A stretch of DNA of 64,000 nucleotides from assembly GCA_013822725.1 (NCBI GenBank), contig PNKX01000014.1, positions 1 to 64,000 on the forward strand, written 5' to 3'. The number at the start of each line of letters is the position of its first letter. Positions within the stretch are counted from its first letter, which is position 1. A program made the position numbers and the translations under genes. The notes beneath the pieces were generated by a model, which ran no database searches, had not been told where the DNA came from, and saw nothing but the letters and a program-made list of their open reading frames with translations. Shown piece after piece: positions 1 to 7,233 of the stretch. Origin of the DNA: Pirellula sp. (lineage in GTDB: Bacteria; Planctomycetota; Planctomycetia; Pirellulales; Lacipirellulaceae).

Positions 1-747
1 AATTCGCACGACGTGGTCATGCACGTCCTGGAAGTACGGCTGCGTGTTCGGCGGAATCAGCTGCGATGTGCTCCGGGAGAGTCGGGCCAACACATCGATC
101 AGCGGCGTCACGGCTTGCTTCATCGCCAGCAAATCGCGCCGCAAGTGATAGAGACGGGCCGTGACGCTCCTGACGAACGTGCCGCTGAAAATCTGCTCTT
201 CCAACTCATCCAATTCAGTTTGAAGTGCGTCGAGGATCGGAAAATATTGATCGACGATAAAGTCCATGAGCGCGTGGAGCACGAAGCCCTCGCCTTTCGC
301 CAACATTTGGGGCGAGGCCTCGCAGCGGGAGCGGAGGCCGACGTGCGACTGCAACGATCCGTGCCGCACCGTCACCACATAGCGGGGGCCAACGAACACG
401 TGCGTTTCCCCGAATTCGATGCGGTGTTCGCCGTCCGCACACAGTTGCGCGGTGCGCAGGACGACGAACATGGAATCGTCGTAGATTTCCAGTTTGGGCC
501 GCTGGTGCGCTTGATGCGCGTCTTCGATCGCCAGGTCGTGGAGACCAAACGCTTGTTGAATATGCGCGAGCAGCGGCTCCGATGGTTCGTAAAGCCCGAC
601 CCAGAAGAAACGATCGGAGTGACGCCAGGCGTCCCCTAAATCGGGGATCGGCACGACCGCCACGCGTACGCCATTGCAGTACGCTGCGGAGTTAATGACG
701 CTGCTCGGCGGCGCCGCCGACGCGTGTTTGGAACTCTCGGGAGTCAC
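1..747 (-). CDS. corA: CorA-family magnesium/cobalt transporter, C-terminus cut by window edge
   Basis: The minus-strand frame is open from the window edge to a GTG at 747-745. The visible 249 residues are the cytoplasmic N-terminal domain of CorA-type divalent cation channels: segments such as WVGLYEPSEPLLAHIQ, LAIEDAHQAHQRPKLE, MFVVLRTAQL and FVLHALMDFIVDQYFPILD follow the family order. The long helix that leads to the pore begins at the window edge; the two membrane helices and GMN signature lie outside. An upstream in-frame TGA leaves GTG as the first usual start, with AGGA 11 bases before it. Function follows from the family; metal preference cannot be read here. Confidence 0.85.
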   Translation of the reverse strand, partial: MTPESSKHASAAPPSSVINSAAYCNGVRVAVVPIPDLGDAWRHSDRFFWVGLYEPSEPLLAHIQQAFGLHDLAIEDAHQAHQRPKLEIYDDSMFVVLRTAQLCADGEHRIEFGETHVFVGPRYVVTVRHGSLQSHVGLRSRCEASPQMLAKGEGFVLHALMDFIVDQYFPILDALQTELDELEEQIFSGTFVRSVTARLYHLRRDLLAMKQAVTPLIDVLARLSRSTSQLIPPNTQPYFQDVHDHVVRI

Positions 748-1405
748 GTTATTCTCAGTCCTGGCGAGGTCATGGGCGGGGCCTGCTCAATCGTACCTCA
801 TGGGACTGAGTTCAGAGGGGGTCTAAGCACAACGCGGAGCCCTCCGCAGGACGTACGAAGAGCTGACCGTGGTGAAGCGTCGGACACGTCCATAATGGAC
901 GCCCGGCCGGCAAACCGCCGCGGACGATTGCCGTCGCAGTCCGGGGAACGCGGCAGAGTGCGACGCCGCAATAGAGAGGCAAATCCAGCCTCCAACGTCG
1001 GCCGTTTGCGATTCCAGGGACTACTAGAGCGTTTCAGCCGCTTGGATCATGGGAAGTTCTTGAATGCATGCTTTCGCGGCCTGGCCTCGACCTCATGTTA
1101 GGGAGGCAGGGCGCCCCGTTGGAGGGTGAGCCCCCCAGATCTGTCATCTATATAATCGCTCGTTTGGGACGGATTGACGATTGTCGTGCGCCACACGGAG
1201 CAGCACGACACGGTCATAATTAATTGGCCGCCGATTTATAGCGGATTTGGAGGTCGCCTTATACGTACGCCTGTATTTGATGCAATCGCAGCTACGGATT
1301 CCCGGGGCACTATAACGCGGAGGACGTGGGCCGCTGGAGGAAACGCTTCCTCATGACATGCCGTACGAGCGCGAGATCATGCCTTTGAGCCGCGCCCGCC
1401 ACTAA
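748..1405. other. Gene-free stretch of about 660 bases
   Basis: It lies between the divergent side of the CorA gene and the 3' end of the renalase-like gene. Several short open frames exist on both strands, but none shows a recognisable motif, a good ribosome binding site or planctomycete-like composition. Base composition looks more mixed than in neighbouring genes, with A/T-rich patches around 1150-1280, so it may be decayed coding sequence. I see no RNA gene or clear terminator. Confidence 0.4.
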
Positions 1406-2455
1406 CTACTGAAACTTATCCTCCTGATCCACCACCTCGATGCGATACGTTTGACAGACCCGCTCGCCAGCCCCATTGAGCAAGGCGTTAGCCGCTGCGA
1501 GGCCGCTCAAAAACGCCCCCTCAATTCGTGGACCGCCGCACCAATCGCCACACGCCGCGAGGCGAATCGCCGGATCGAGCAAGAATCGCTGCGGCAATAG
1601 GTCGATCGGCCTCGCGTATCGCCATCGGTGCCCCGCGACGAACCCGGGCAACTGCGTCGGTTGCGCCACCGCGTGCCAGAACTCATGAACTAGAGTCCGC
1701 GTCACGTCGTCGGCTGATTCATCGAGATGACCGCGAGACCAGTCCTCGGTCGCGTGGAGCGTCCAGCAGTTTCCGATTTGTCGCTGCGGTTTGCTGTCGT
1801 TGCGGGCAATCCACGCAAGCGGTGATTCGTGGATGAACGCTGCATCAAATGCAACCTGTAGCGTCTCTGTTAGTTGAATGATCACTGCCCAGCACGGGGA
1901 CATGCGAACACTCGAAATGGCCTCCGCCATCACGGGCGAATGACCGTCTACGAGGGCCAATGTTTGCAACGGCGGCGCCGTCACGATCAGCGCGTCGAAA
2001 GCTCCATACATCGCTCCTCCGGCGTCTTCGACATGCCAACGATCGTCGTTGCGACGGATCGCTTGCACGGCGACGTCGGTCCGTACGTCCAATCCGATAC
2101 TCAGCAACTTGGCAATGGCGGACATTCCCGGAACGCCGACGAAGCGATTCTGCTCCAAGAGTTCGGCCGTGACTCCTCGATCCAAGCTAACAATCCGCCC
2201 CGACCAGCGGGCGGCGGCCCCGGCCGCGCACCACTACTCAACTTCGGCCGCGAATCTTGCGTCACGAACCGTAAAGTACTGGGCCCCGTGGTCAACTCCC
2301 GCAGTTGAATTAATTCGACGAGTCGCACACCGTCCGCCGACTCCGCGGGATTTTTCGAAGACCGTGACCGGCACGCCGGCACTACGCAAAGTCTGAGCGC
2401 ATGCGAGTCCGGCGATCCCAGCGCCGATGACTCCCGCCGACTTTATAGCATGCAT
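1406..2455 (-). pseudogene. Renalase-like NAD(P)/FAD-dependent oxidoreductase interrupted by an in-frame amber stop
   Basis: Reading from ATG 2455, the first 73 codons give a Rossmann FAD-binding start (GVIGAGIAGLACAQTL, then VFEKSRGVGGRCATRR and DHGAQYFTVRD), typical of the renalase/amine-oxidase-like family. A TAG follows directly after AAEVE (2236-2234). The same frame then continues with WCAAGAAARWSGRI and runs to 1406, including CGDWCGGPRIEGAFLSGLAAA, the family's C-terminal FAD-binding element. The whole would be 349 residues, normal for the family. There is no frameshift: one base change, for example CAG to TAG, explains it. Either a recent pseudogene, a sequencing error or suppressed termination; I favour a recent pseudogene. 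Confidence 0.8.
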
Positions 2456-2640
2456 GGCCGATTCCTAGGTTGACGATTGGCCGCACAGGGCTCGATTAGG
2501 ATGATAGCCGACATGATCATGGCCGACGCCCATGCAATTGACGCATCCGAACCATGCCGAAAGACGAACATTCGACTGGCCACTGCGTTATCTTACGCTA
2601 GCGCTTTGTCGGTACAAAACAAGGACGGGACAAATTCGCC

Positions 2641-3243
2641 ATGAGGATTCCACTAAAACTGCTCATTGTCGCGTTGATCCTCGCGCCCGTCCCAGGGTGC
2701 GCTGCCCCAGTGAAGGGCGTTCCGCAGGAGGAAACCGTGCTCGGATCCGTAATGAAATCGTTGGACGGCGAAGAGATCGATCTAAAACAATACGATGGCA
2801 AAGTCCTTCTGATCGTGAACGTCGCAAGTCACTGCGGGTACACCGGTCAGTACGAGCAGCTGCAGCAGCTCCATGAAAAGTACGCTGAGCAAGGGCTTGC
2901 CATTCTCGGCTTTCCCTGCAATCAGTTCTTGGGGCAGGAGCCTGGAACGGCGCACGAGATCCAGGAATTCTGTCGCGCGAACTACGGCGTCACGTTCGAC
3001 ATGTTCGGCAAGGTAGACGTGAATGGCGAGGGCGCGTGCGAACTGTACAAGCAGCTGACGTCGCTAGATGCCAAGCCCAAGGGGGCTGGCAAGATCAGCT
3101 GGAACTTCGAAAAGTTTGTCGTTGATCGCAGGGGATTTGTCGTGGGTCGGTTCGGGTCCGGCGCCAAACCCAACGCTCCGGAGATAATCGAGCTCATCGA
3201 GCTTGAGCTGGCAAGAAAACCGGCGTCGGACCCGAAGCAGTAG
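2641..3243 (+). CDS. Glutathione peroxidase family lipoprotein (thiol peroxidase)
   Basis: A 200-residue protein. Residues 1-20 form a signal peptide ending in PVPGC, a lipoprotein-type cleavage site, so it is probably anchored outside the cytoplasmic membrane. The family core follows: NVASHCGYTGQYEQL with the peroxidatic cysteine near residue 65, LGFPCNQFLGQEPG with the second cysteine and catalytic glutamine region, and SWNFEKFVVDRRG with the catalytic Trp-Asn pair. Having cysteine rather than selenocysteine, it belongs with thioredoxin-dependent bacterial enzymes that reduce hydroperoxides. It stands alone between a broken oxidoreductase and a decayed phosphatase. Confidence 0.9.
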   Translation: MRIPLKLLIVALILAPVPGCAAPVKGVPQEETVLGSVMKSLDGEEIDLKQYDGKVLLIVNVASHCGYTGQYEQLQQLHEKYAEQGLAILGFPCNQFLGQEPGTAHEIQEFCRANYGVTFDMFGKVDVNGEGACELYKQLTSLDAKPKGAGKISWNFEKFVVDRRGFVVGRFGSGAKPNAPEIIELIELELARKPASDPKQ

Positions 3244-3287
3244 CGTCTTCTAGGCGGTGCGCCGCCCTCGTTTTAAGTGAACTTGTT

Positions 3288-3880
3288 ATGAGTGAACTTG
3301 TTTCAGAACGCATGGAATGCATGGAAGTGTGGGGCGGCAATCGCGCCGTCGATCGAAGGTTCGAGACCTCGGGCTTGAATATTTGGGTTCACAGTCGTCC
3401 GTACGGTCAGCCGCTAGGCGGAGGGGGGTATTACATTTCTTCGTGCGCGTCGGGGCGGATGACGCGCATGTTGCTGGCCGACATTAGCGGGCACGGCAAG
3501 CTCGTCGCACAGCTCGCAGTGAACTTGTGTGACCTGATGCGACGCAACGTGAACTATATCCGGCAGACTCGCTTCGTCGGGGCTATGAACCAGCAGTTTG
3601 GCGACTTTAGCGAGCAGGACTCATTCGCCACGGCGTTAGTCGCCACCTTCTTTGCACAGCCCGCGGCATGACGCTCTGCCATGCCGGCCATCCAGCGCCG
3701 CTTGTGTTTCGTCACAACGCATCCCAGTTGAATGAACTGGCGAAGGAGGCTCGCTCGGCTCGAGGCCTCACCGATTTGCCGCACGGCGTTGCCACCCAAA
3801 CGAACTATGTTCAGCTTTAGAGTGAATCTGTAAGCTGGCGACCTGATCAGCGACGCCGTTCGATTGCGTGGATACGAGAA
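3288..3880 (+). pseudogene. Decayed PP2C/SpoIIE (RsbU-type) serine phosphatase
   Basis: The first frame, 3288-3671, resembles a PP2C phosphatase of the RsbU/SpoIIE type: LADISGHGKLVAQLA carries the conserved Asp-Gly region. It stops at a TGA directly after TFFAQP. The next piece of the same fold, MTLCHAGHPAPLVFRHN, is in another frame starting at 3668 (ATGA overlap) and ends at 3820. A third piece, AGDLISDAV, the usual metal-binding GD..L..D region, appears in yet another frame near 3835-3860. The first metal-site motif, normally GGD.Y, reads GGGGYY. At least two frameshifts plus this change indicate a dead gene. Confidence 0.7.
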
Positions 3881-3921
3881 AAGCCCGTTCTAACGCCTTT
3901 CGAGCGTCAGAACGGGCTTTT
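3879..3921. terminator. Bidirectional intrinsic terminator at the 3' end of tmRNA
   Basis: A 13-bp perfect stem: AAAAGCCCGTTCT at 3879-3891 pairs with AGAACGGGCTTTT at 3909-3921. It gives a U-rich tail on both strands. It lies about 30 bases beyond the mature tmRNA 3' end and also ends the decayed phosphatase on the plus strand. Confidence 0.85.
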
Positions 3922-3950
3922 ACACGGATAAATGGACTTTTCAGTCCGAG

Positions 3951-4312
<362 letters not shown>

Positions 4313-4341
4313 GATGTGCGGCTAGAGCCGGCAGACTCGTC

Positions 4342-4347
4342 ATTATA
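4342..4347 (-). promoter_or_regulatory. ssrA: Probable -10 box of the tmRNA promoter
   Basis: The minus strand reads TATAAT, a perfect consensus -10 hexamer, 30 bases before the mature tmRNA 5' end. That leaves about 20 bases of 5' leader for RNase P to remove. I see no good -35 hexamer. Confidence 0.6.
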
Positions 4348-4386
4348 TTCGTCCCGGGGCGGGAGGATAGTGAGGGAATTTGCGGG

Positions 4387-4414
4387 CTGGTTGCTGGTTG
4401 CTGGTTGCTGGTTG
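4387..4414. repeat. Four perfect tandem copies of CTGGTTG
   Basis: The heptamer CTGGTTG is repeated four times without change, directly upstream of the tmRNA promoter region. A simple slippage-type repeat. Confidence 0.9.
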
Positions 4415-4473
4415 TTTGTTGAAGAGGGCGAGACGGCTGGGAGAGTCGCTAAGCCGCAAGCGGCGTGTCGTTC

Positions 4474-4499
4474 TGTCGCGGGAGCGCGGTTGGGCGACA
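4474..4499. repeat. TGTCGC/GCGACA palindrome
   Basis: TGTCGC at 4474-4479 and GCGACA at 4494-4499 form an inverted repeat around a G/C-rich core. Weaker member of the family seen at 4658 and near 56.2-56.4 kb. Confidence 0.5.
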
Positions 4500-4657
4500 C
4501 AAATCCTAAGTTGTTTCAGGGGCGTCTGTTAACGGTGCGCTGGTTAACGACGGAATGGCGACGGAAGCTAGTTGTGGAGCGATTGGCGCGTTTGCTGACT
4601 TGAGGGAAGTCGGTTCAGCGGCGGCCAGCGGCGGGGTGAATTGTGTCGCGTGGGCAT

Positions 4658-4687
4658 TCTGTCGCGTCATGCGTTTTTGGCGACAGA
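4658..4687. repeat. TCTGTCGC...GCGACAGA palindrome, related to copies near 56.2 kb
   Basis: The minus strand reads TCTGTCGCCAAAAACG, then TGACGCGACAGA. It shares the TGTCGCCAAAAA start, the TGA before the right arm and the GCGACAGA end with the two copies at 56228-56255 and 56402-56429. Confidence 0.65.
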
Positions 4688-5119
4688 AGTCGAAACTCAT
4701 TGGATGGGTTGGACTTGTGCGTCGCCGCGATCGTTGCGGGGGACTGAGGGACGACGCCAACGCTTGCGGCACGAATCTGCTGATCGGCGCGCGGGGTTGG
4801 AGCCATTACCCATGGATGGCGACGTCGCGCAATGTGGACGTGTGATCACTATAGTGGACGGCGCGGCCATTTTCTAGATGGAAGTTGGCGGGTTACGGTC
4901 GGGGCTCGACTGAAAGCCCGAAAGATTCTTGCAAGGTTACAGGCGGCAAAGGCCCTGGAGCAGCCGCTGAGTCCGGGCCGCCGGCCTGCAGGCGAATCCC
5001 CGTAACAGCGCGTCTGTGCGCACGCTCTAGTCTGCATCAGACGTATCTTCACTCCGCCTATCGCGGAGTTTCGCTTCTTGCACGGCGACCGCTCTTCGCA
5101 GTCGCGTCGGGAGAATTCT

Positions 5120-5968
5120 ATGCTGCCTGCGACCGGTTACGCCATGAGGGACGAGAATCGCCCTTACGCTGATGATCCTGCCTGGACGGCGGTCGAAATC
5201 GACTTCAAGCGAGCCGACCATCCCCTCCGCACCGAACCGTTTCTGCAAGGGTTGGCGTTCGATTACGTGAGCGTGCATACGCTCGACTTGTCGATCTGCA
5301 GCCCGGAGCCGGCCGATCCTCAATATCTCGATGCCCTGGTGGAAGTCGCGCACGAGAACGGAGCGCAGGCCATCACCGATCACCTGGGATTCACCCACGG
5401 CGTCAAAGGAGGCGCGGGGGTGGGGCACGTCATGGCTCCGCCATTTAGCGAGGCCGCGCTGGACTCTACCTGTCGCAACATCGACGTCATCCAACGTCAT
5501 TTCGGTCCATTCAAATTCTACGTCGAAAACCTGGCGCACTTCTTTGCGTGGCAGGGAGAGATCGACGAGATTTCGTTCATGCAACGCGTCCTGGAGCGAA
5601 CGGGCTGCGGCCTGCTGCTCGACGTCACGAACTCTTACGCCAATCAGCAAAACTTCGGCGACGATGCGGGAGACTTCATCCGAGCCGTAGTTCCTGCGGC
5701 AAGTCGCGTGCAAATGCATCTGGCGGGCGGGTACTTCGACGAGCGGTGGGGTCGATATATCGACAGTCACTCCGAATCGATCCCTCCCGAAGTCTGGACG
5801 CTCTATCAAGAAGCCCTGGCGATTGGCGCCGGCAAGGTCGACGCCGTGTTCATCGAACGGGACTGGAAGTTCCCGCGCGAGGAAGGGTGGCGCAACGAGG
5901 TTCACCGGGCGCGGCAGCTTGCCGACGAAGTCGCCCAGCGGGCGCAGGCGGCGGAGTTCGCACGGTGA
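5120..5968 (+). CDS. MNIO (DUF692) multinuclear non-heme iron oxygenase of a RiPP cluster
   Basis: 282 residues from ATG 5120, chosen because GGGAGA lies just upstream; a longer start at 5078 lacks this. The MNIO pattern is complete: VSVHTLDLS (His53), ITDHLGFTHG (His88), FYVENLAHFF (Glu136, Asn137), CGLLLDVTNSYANQQNFG (Asp168, Asn171), VQMHLAGG (His200), YIDSHSESIPPEVW (Asp215, His217) and VFIERDWKFP (Glu246). These residues match the ligands of the two or three iron atoms in the family (MbnB, TglH). Characterised members oxidise cysteine, and some other residues, in ribosomal peptides. It overlaps the next gene (GTGA) and opens the cluster that includes a lanthipeptide-type precursor, its likely substrate. 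Confidence 0.9.
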   Translation: MLPATGYAMRDENRPYADDPAWTAVEIDFKRADHPLRTEPFLQGLAFDYVSVHTLDLSICSPEPADPQYLDALVEVAHENGAQAITDHLGFTHGVKGGAGVGHVMAPPFSEAALDSTCRNIDVIQRHFGPFKFYVENLAHFFAWQGEIDEISFMQRVLERTGCGLLLDVTNSYANQQNFGDDAGDFIRAVVPAASRVQMHLAGGYFDERWGRYIDSHSESIPPEVWTLYQEALAIGAGKVDAVFIERDWKFPREEGWRNEVHRARQLADEVAQRAQAAEFAR

Positions 5969-6762
5969 AAACCTACGAACAACGCCTAGCCGATTGGTCG
6001 GACGAACTCGCAGCGGCGCGGACGCGCCAAGTCCTCGGCGATCTCACTGCCGACTGTTCGGTGCGCGACGTCGAGCGATTTCTGGAGAACGCCGTCGGCG
6101 AACGTCGGCGGATGTTGAGCGAAGAGATGGACCTCGTCGGATTGGCGTTCGACGACATGGAACGACTCATCGACGAGTATGTGGCGCTAACGCCGCGTAA
6201 GACGTTTGAGTTGCATGAGCGCGAGCCGCAGCGGTTTCTTCGTTGGCTCCGCCGCCTCCCGTTAACGCCTCAACAGGCCGACTATGTGACCTATCAAGAG
6301 TCGGAATACGCTTGTTACGAGCTGGCGCGAACCAACCGCACTACGCATCTCGCGTTTCAACGCTTGCGGAATCAATGCGTGACGGAGGATTTCGAACCCC
6401 TCGATCACGCCGATTGCCTGCTTTACCTGAATCCCGTTTGCGTTTGGTCGCAGCTAGAGGTCGCCGCGACCGTCGACGGCTCAGCGGCGAGCGGCGACGT
6501 CGCATTCATCGCCATTGATTCGCGCATCGAGATGCTCTGGCTTTCCGGCGAACAGCGAGACTTCGTCGATCGATTGAACGCCCACGCGCCTACGACTTGG
6601 ACCGCATCCGCAAATGTTGACGCGCGCCCGAGTCTGAATGCCGTCAATGCGATGGTTCGGCAACTCGTTGCCGGCGGACTATTGGCTTGCAGCGCCGTTG
6701 AACAAACGTTAATGCCGAATTTCGGAATCGACCTGAAACAAATCAATCAACCTAACGCTTAG
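5965..6762 (+). CDS. Unrecognised MNIO partner protein, possible peptide-recognition subunit
   Basis: 265 residues from GTG 5965, whose last two bases are shared with the MNIO stop codon (GTGA), implying translational coupling. MNIOs normally need a partner protein that binds the precursor leader, so position argues for that role. I do not recognise a DUF2063-type partner. The first half is helical and rich in Arg and Glu. The second half has alternating strands (LEVAATVDG, VAFIAIDSRIEMLWL) followed by a helix and NAMVRQLVAGGLLACSAV, which would suit a winged-helix fold of the PqqD/RRE kind. That fold assignment is inference. It contains 5 cysteines but no metal-binding motif. Confidence 0.75.
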   Translation: MKTYEQRLADWSDELAAARTRQVLGDLTADCSVRDVERFLENAVGERRRMLSEEMDLVGLAFDDMERLIDEYVALTPRKTFELHEREPQRFLRWLRRLPLTPQQADYVTYQESEYACYELARTNRTTHLAFQRLRNQCVTEDFEPLDHADCLLYLNPVCVWSQLEVAATVDGSAASGDVAFIAIDSRIEMLWLSGEQRDFVDRLNAHAPTTWTASANVDARPSLNAVNAMVRQLVAGGLLACSAVEQTLMPNFGIDLKQINQPNA

Positions 6763-6917
6763 ATATTTCGGAGCGTCGCGTCACCTGCTTCCTCGCGACG
6801 ACGCCCCGATTAACATTTCAGAGGAAGCGCCTACCGAGCTCTGTCGCCTCACTTGTCAGCCTCTGGTCCGACGACCAGTTCAGGTGTGAAGCAGATGCTC
6901 AGAAAGAGACTTGTACC

Positions 6918-7118
6918 ATGTCACGTATCGATGTCATCCGCGCTTGGAAAGATGCTGCCTTCCGTCGGACGTTGTCGTCCGAGCAACTGGCCGGAATGCC
7001 GGCGAATCCGGCCGGCGCCGTCGAGTTGACCGAGGCCGAAGCGGCCACGATCAACGGCAAGCTGGCCCTGGCCGGCTGCAGCAGCTGCCACGGATCGAAG
7101 GCTTGCCGGGTTCGCTAA
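6918..7118 (+). CDS. lanA: Mersacidin/lichenicidin-type RiPP precursor peptide
   Basis: A 66-residue peptide. The N-terminus MSRIDVIRAWKDAAFRRTLS and the following LAGMPANPAGAVELTEAEAA match the leader of the mersacidin/lichenicidin precursor family (IIRAWKDP.YR..L....... NPAG...L). The usual Gly-Gly cleavage site is replaced by ING-K at residues 45-48. The C-terminus is CSSCHGSKACRVR, with Cys54, Cys57, Cys63 and Ser55, Ser56, Ser60. Serines are possible LanM dehydration sites, and the cysteines are possible MNIO targets or thioether donors. AAAGAGA precedes the ATG. A strong hairpin follows the stop, so the peptide may be made in excess over the enzymes. Confidence 0.85.
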   Translation: MSRIDVIRAWKDAAFRRTLSSEQLAGMPANPAGAVELTEAEAATINGKLALAGCSSCHGSKACRVR

Positions 7119-7152
7119 GCGTTCCTTGCTTGATCGTTCGATTGTTTTATAT

Positions 7153-7186
7153 GACGGCGGGTCACCTGATTGGTTGGCCCGCCGTC
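7153..7186 (+). terminator. Hairpin between precursor and synthetase genes, probable attenuator
   Basis: GACGGCGGGTCA (7153-7164) pairs with TTGGCCCGCCGTC (last 12 bases, 7175-7186) in a 12-bp stem with one G-U pair and a 10-base loop. No long T run follows, so partial termination or 3'-end protection of the precursor mRNA is likelier than a full stop. Such hairpins are common after lanthipeptide precursor genes. Confidence 0.6.
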
Positions 7187-7233
7187 GTATTCTATAGGCA
7201 CATTCCGGAACGCAATAGAAAGCAGCTAGATCG

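Larger units (their letters stand above)
4313..5119. other. Gene-free stretch holding the tmRNA promoter, short repeats and TGTCGC palindromes
   Basis: No open frame here has a convincing start or motif. Visible features are the tmRNA -10 box, four tandem CTGGTTG units at 4387-4414, two TGTCGC/GCGACA palindromes (4474-4499 and 4658-4687), and a 7-bp inverted repeat ACTCCGC/GCGGAGT near 5050-5070, about 50 bases before the RiPP cluster. The last may belong to the cluster's 5' untranslated region or operator. Confidence 0.5.

Noticed and set aside
13-639. 208-codon open frame on the plus strand
   Set aside because: It is the antisense shadow of the CorA gene; the minus strand shows the family motifs.
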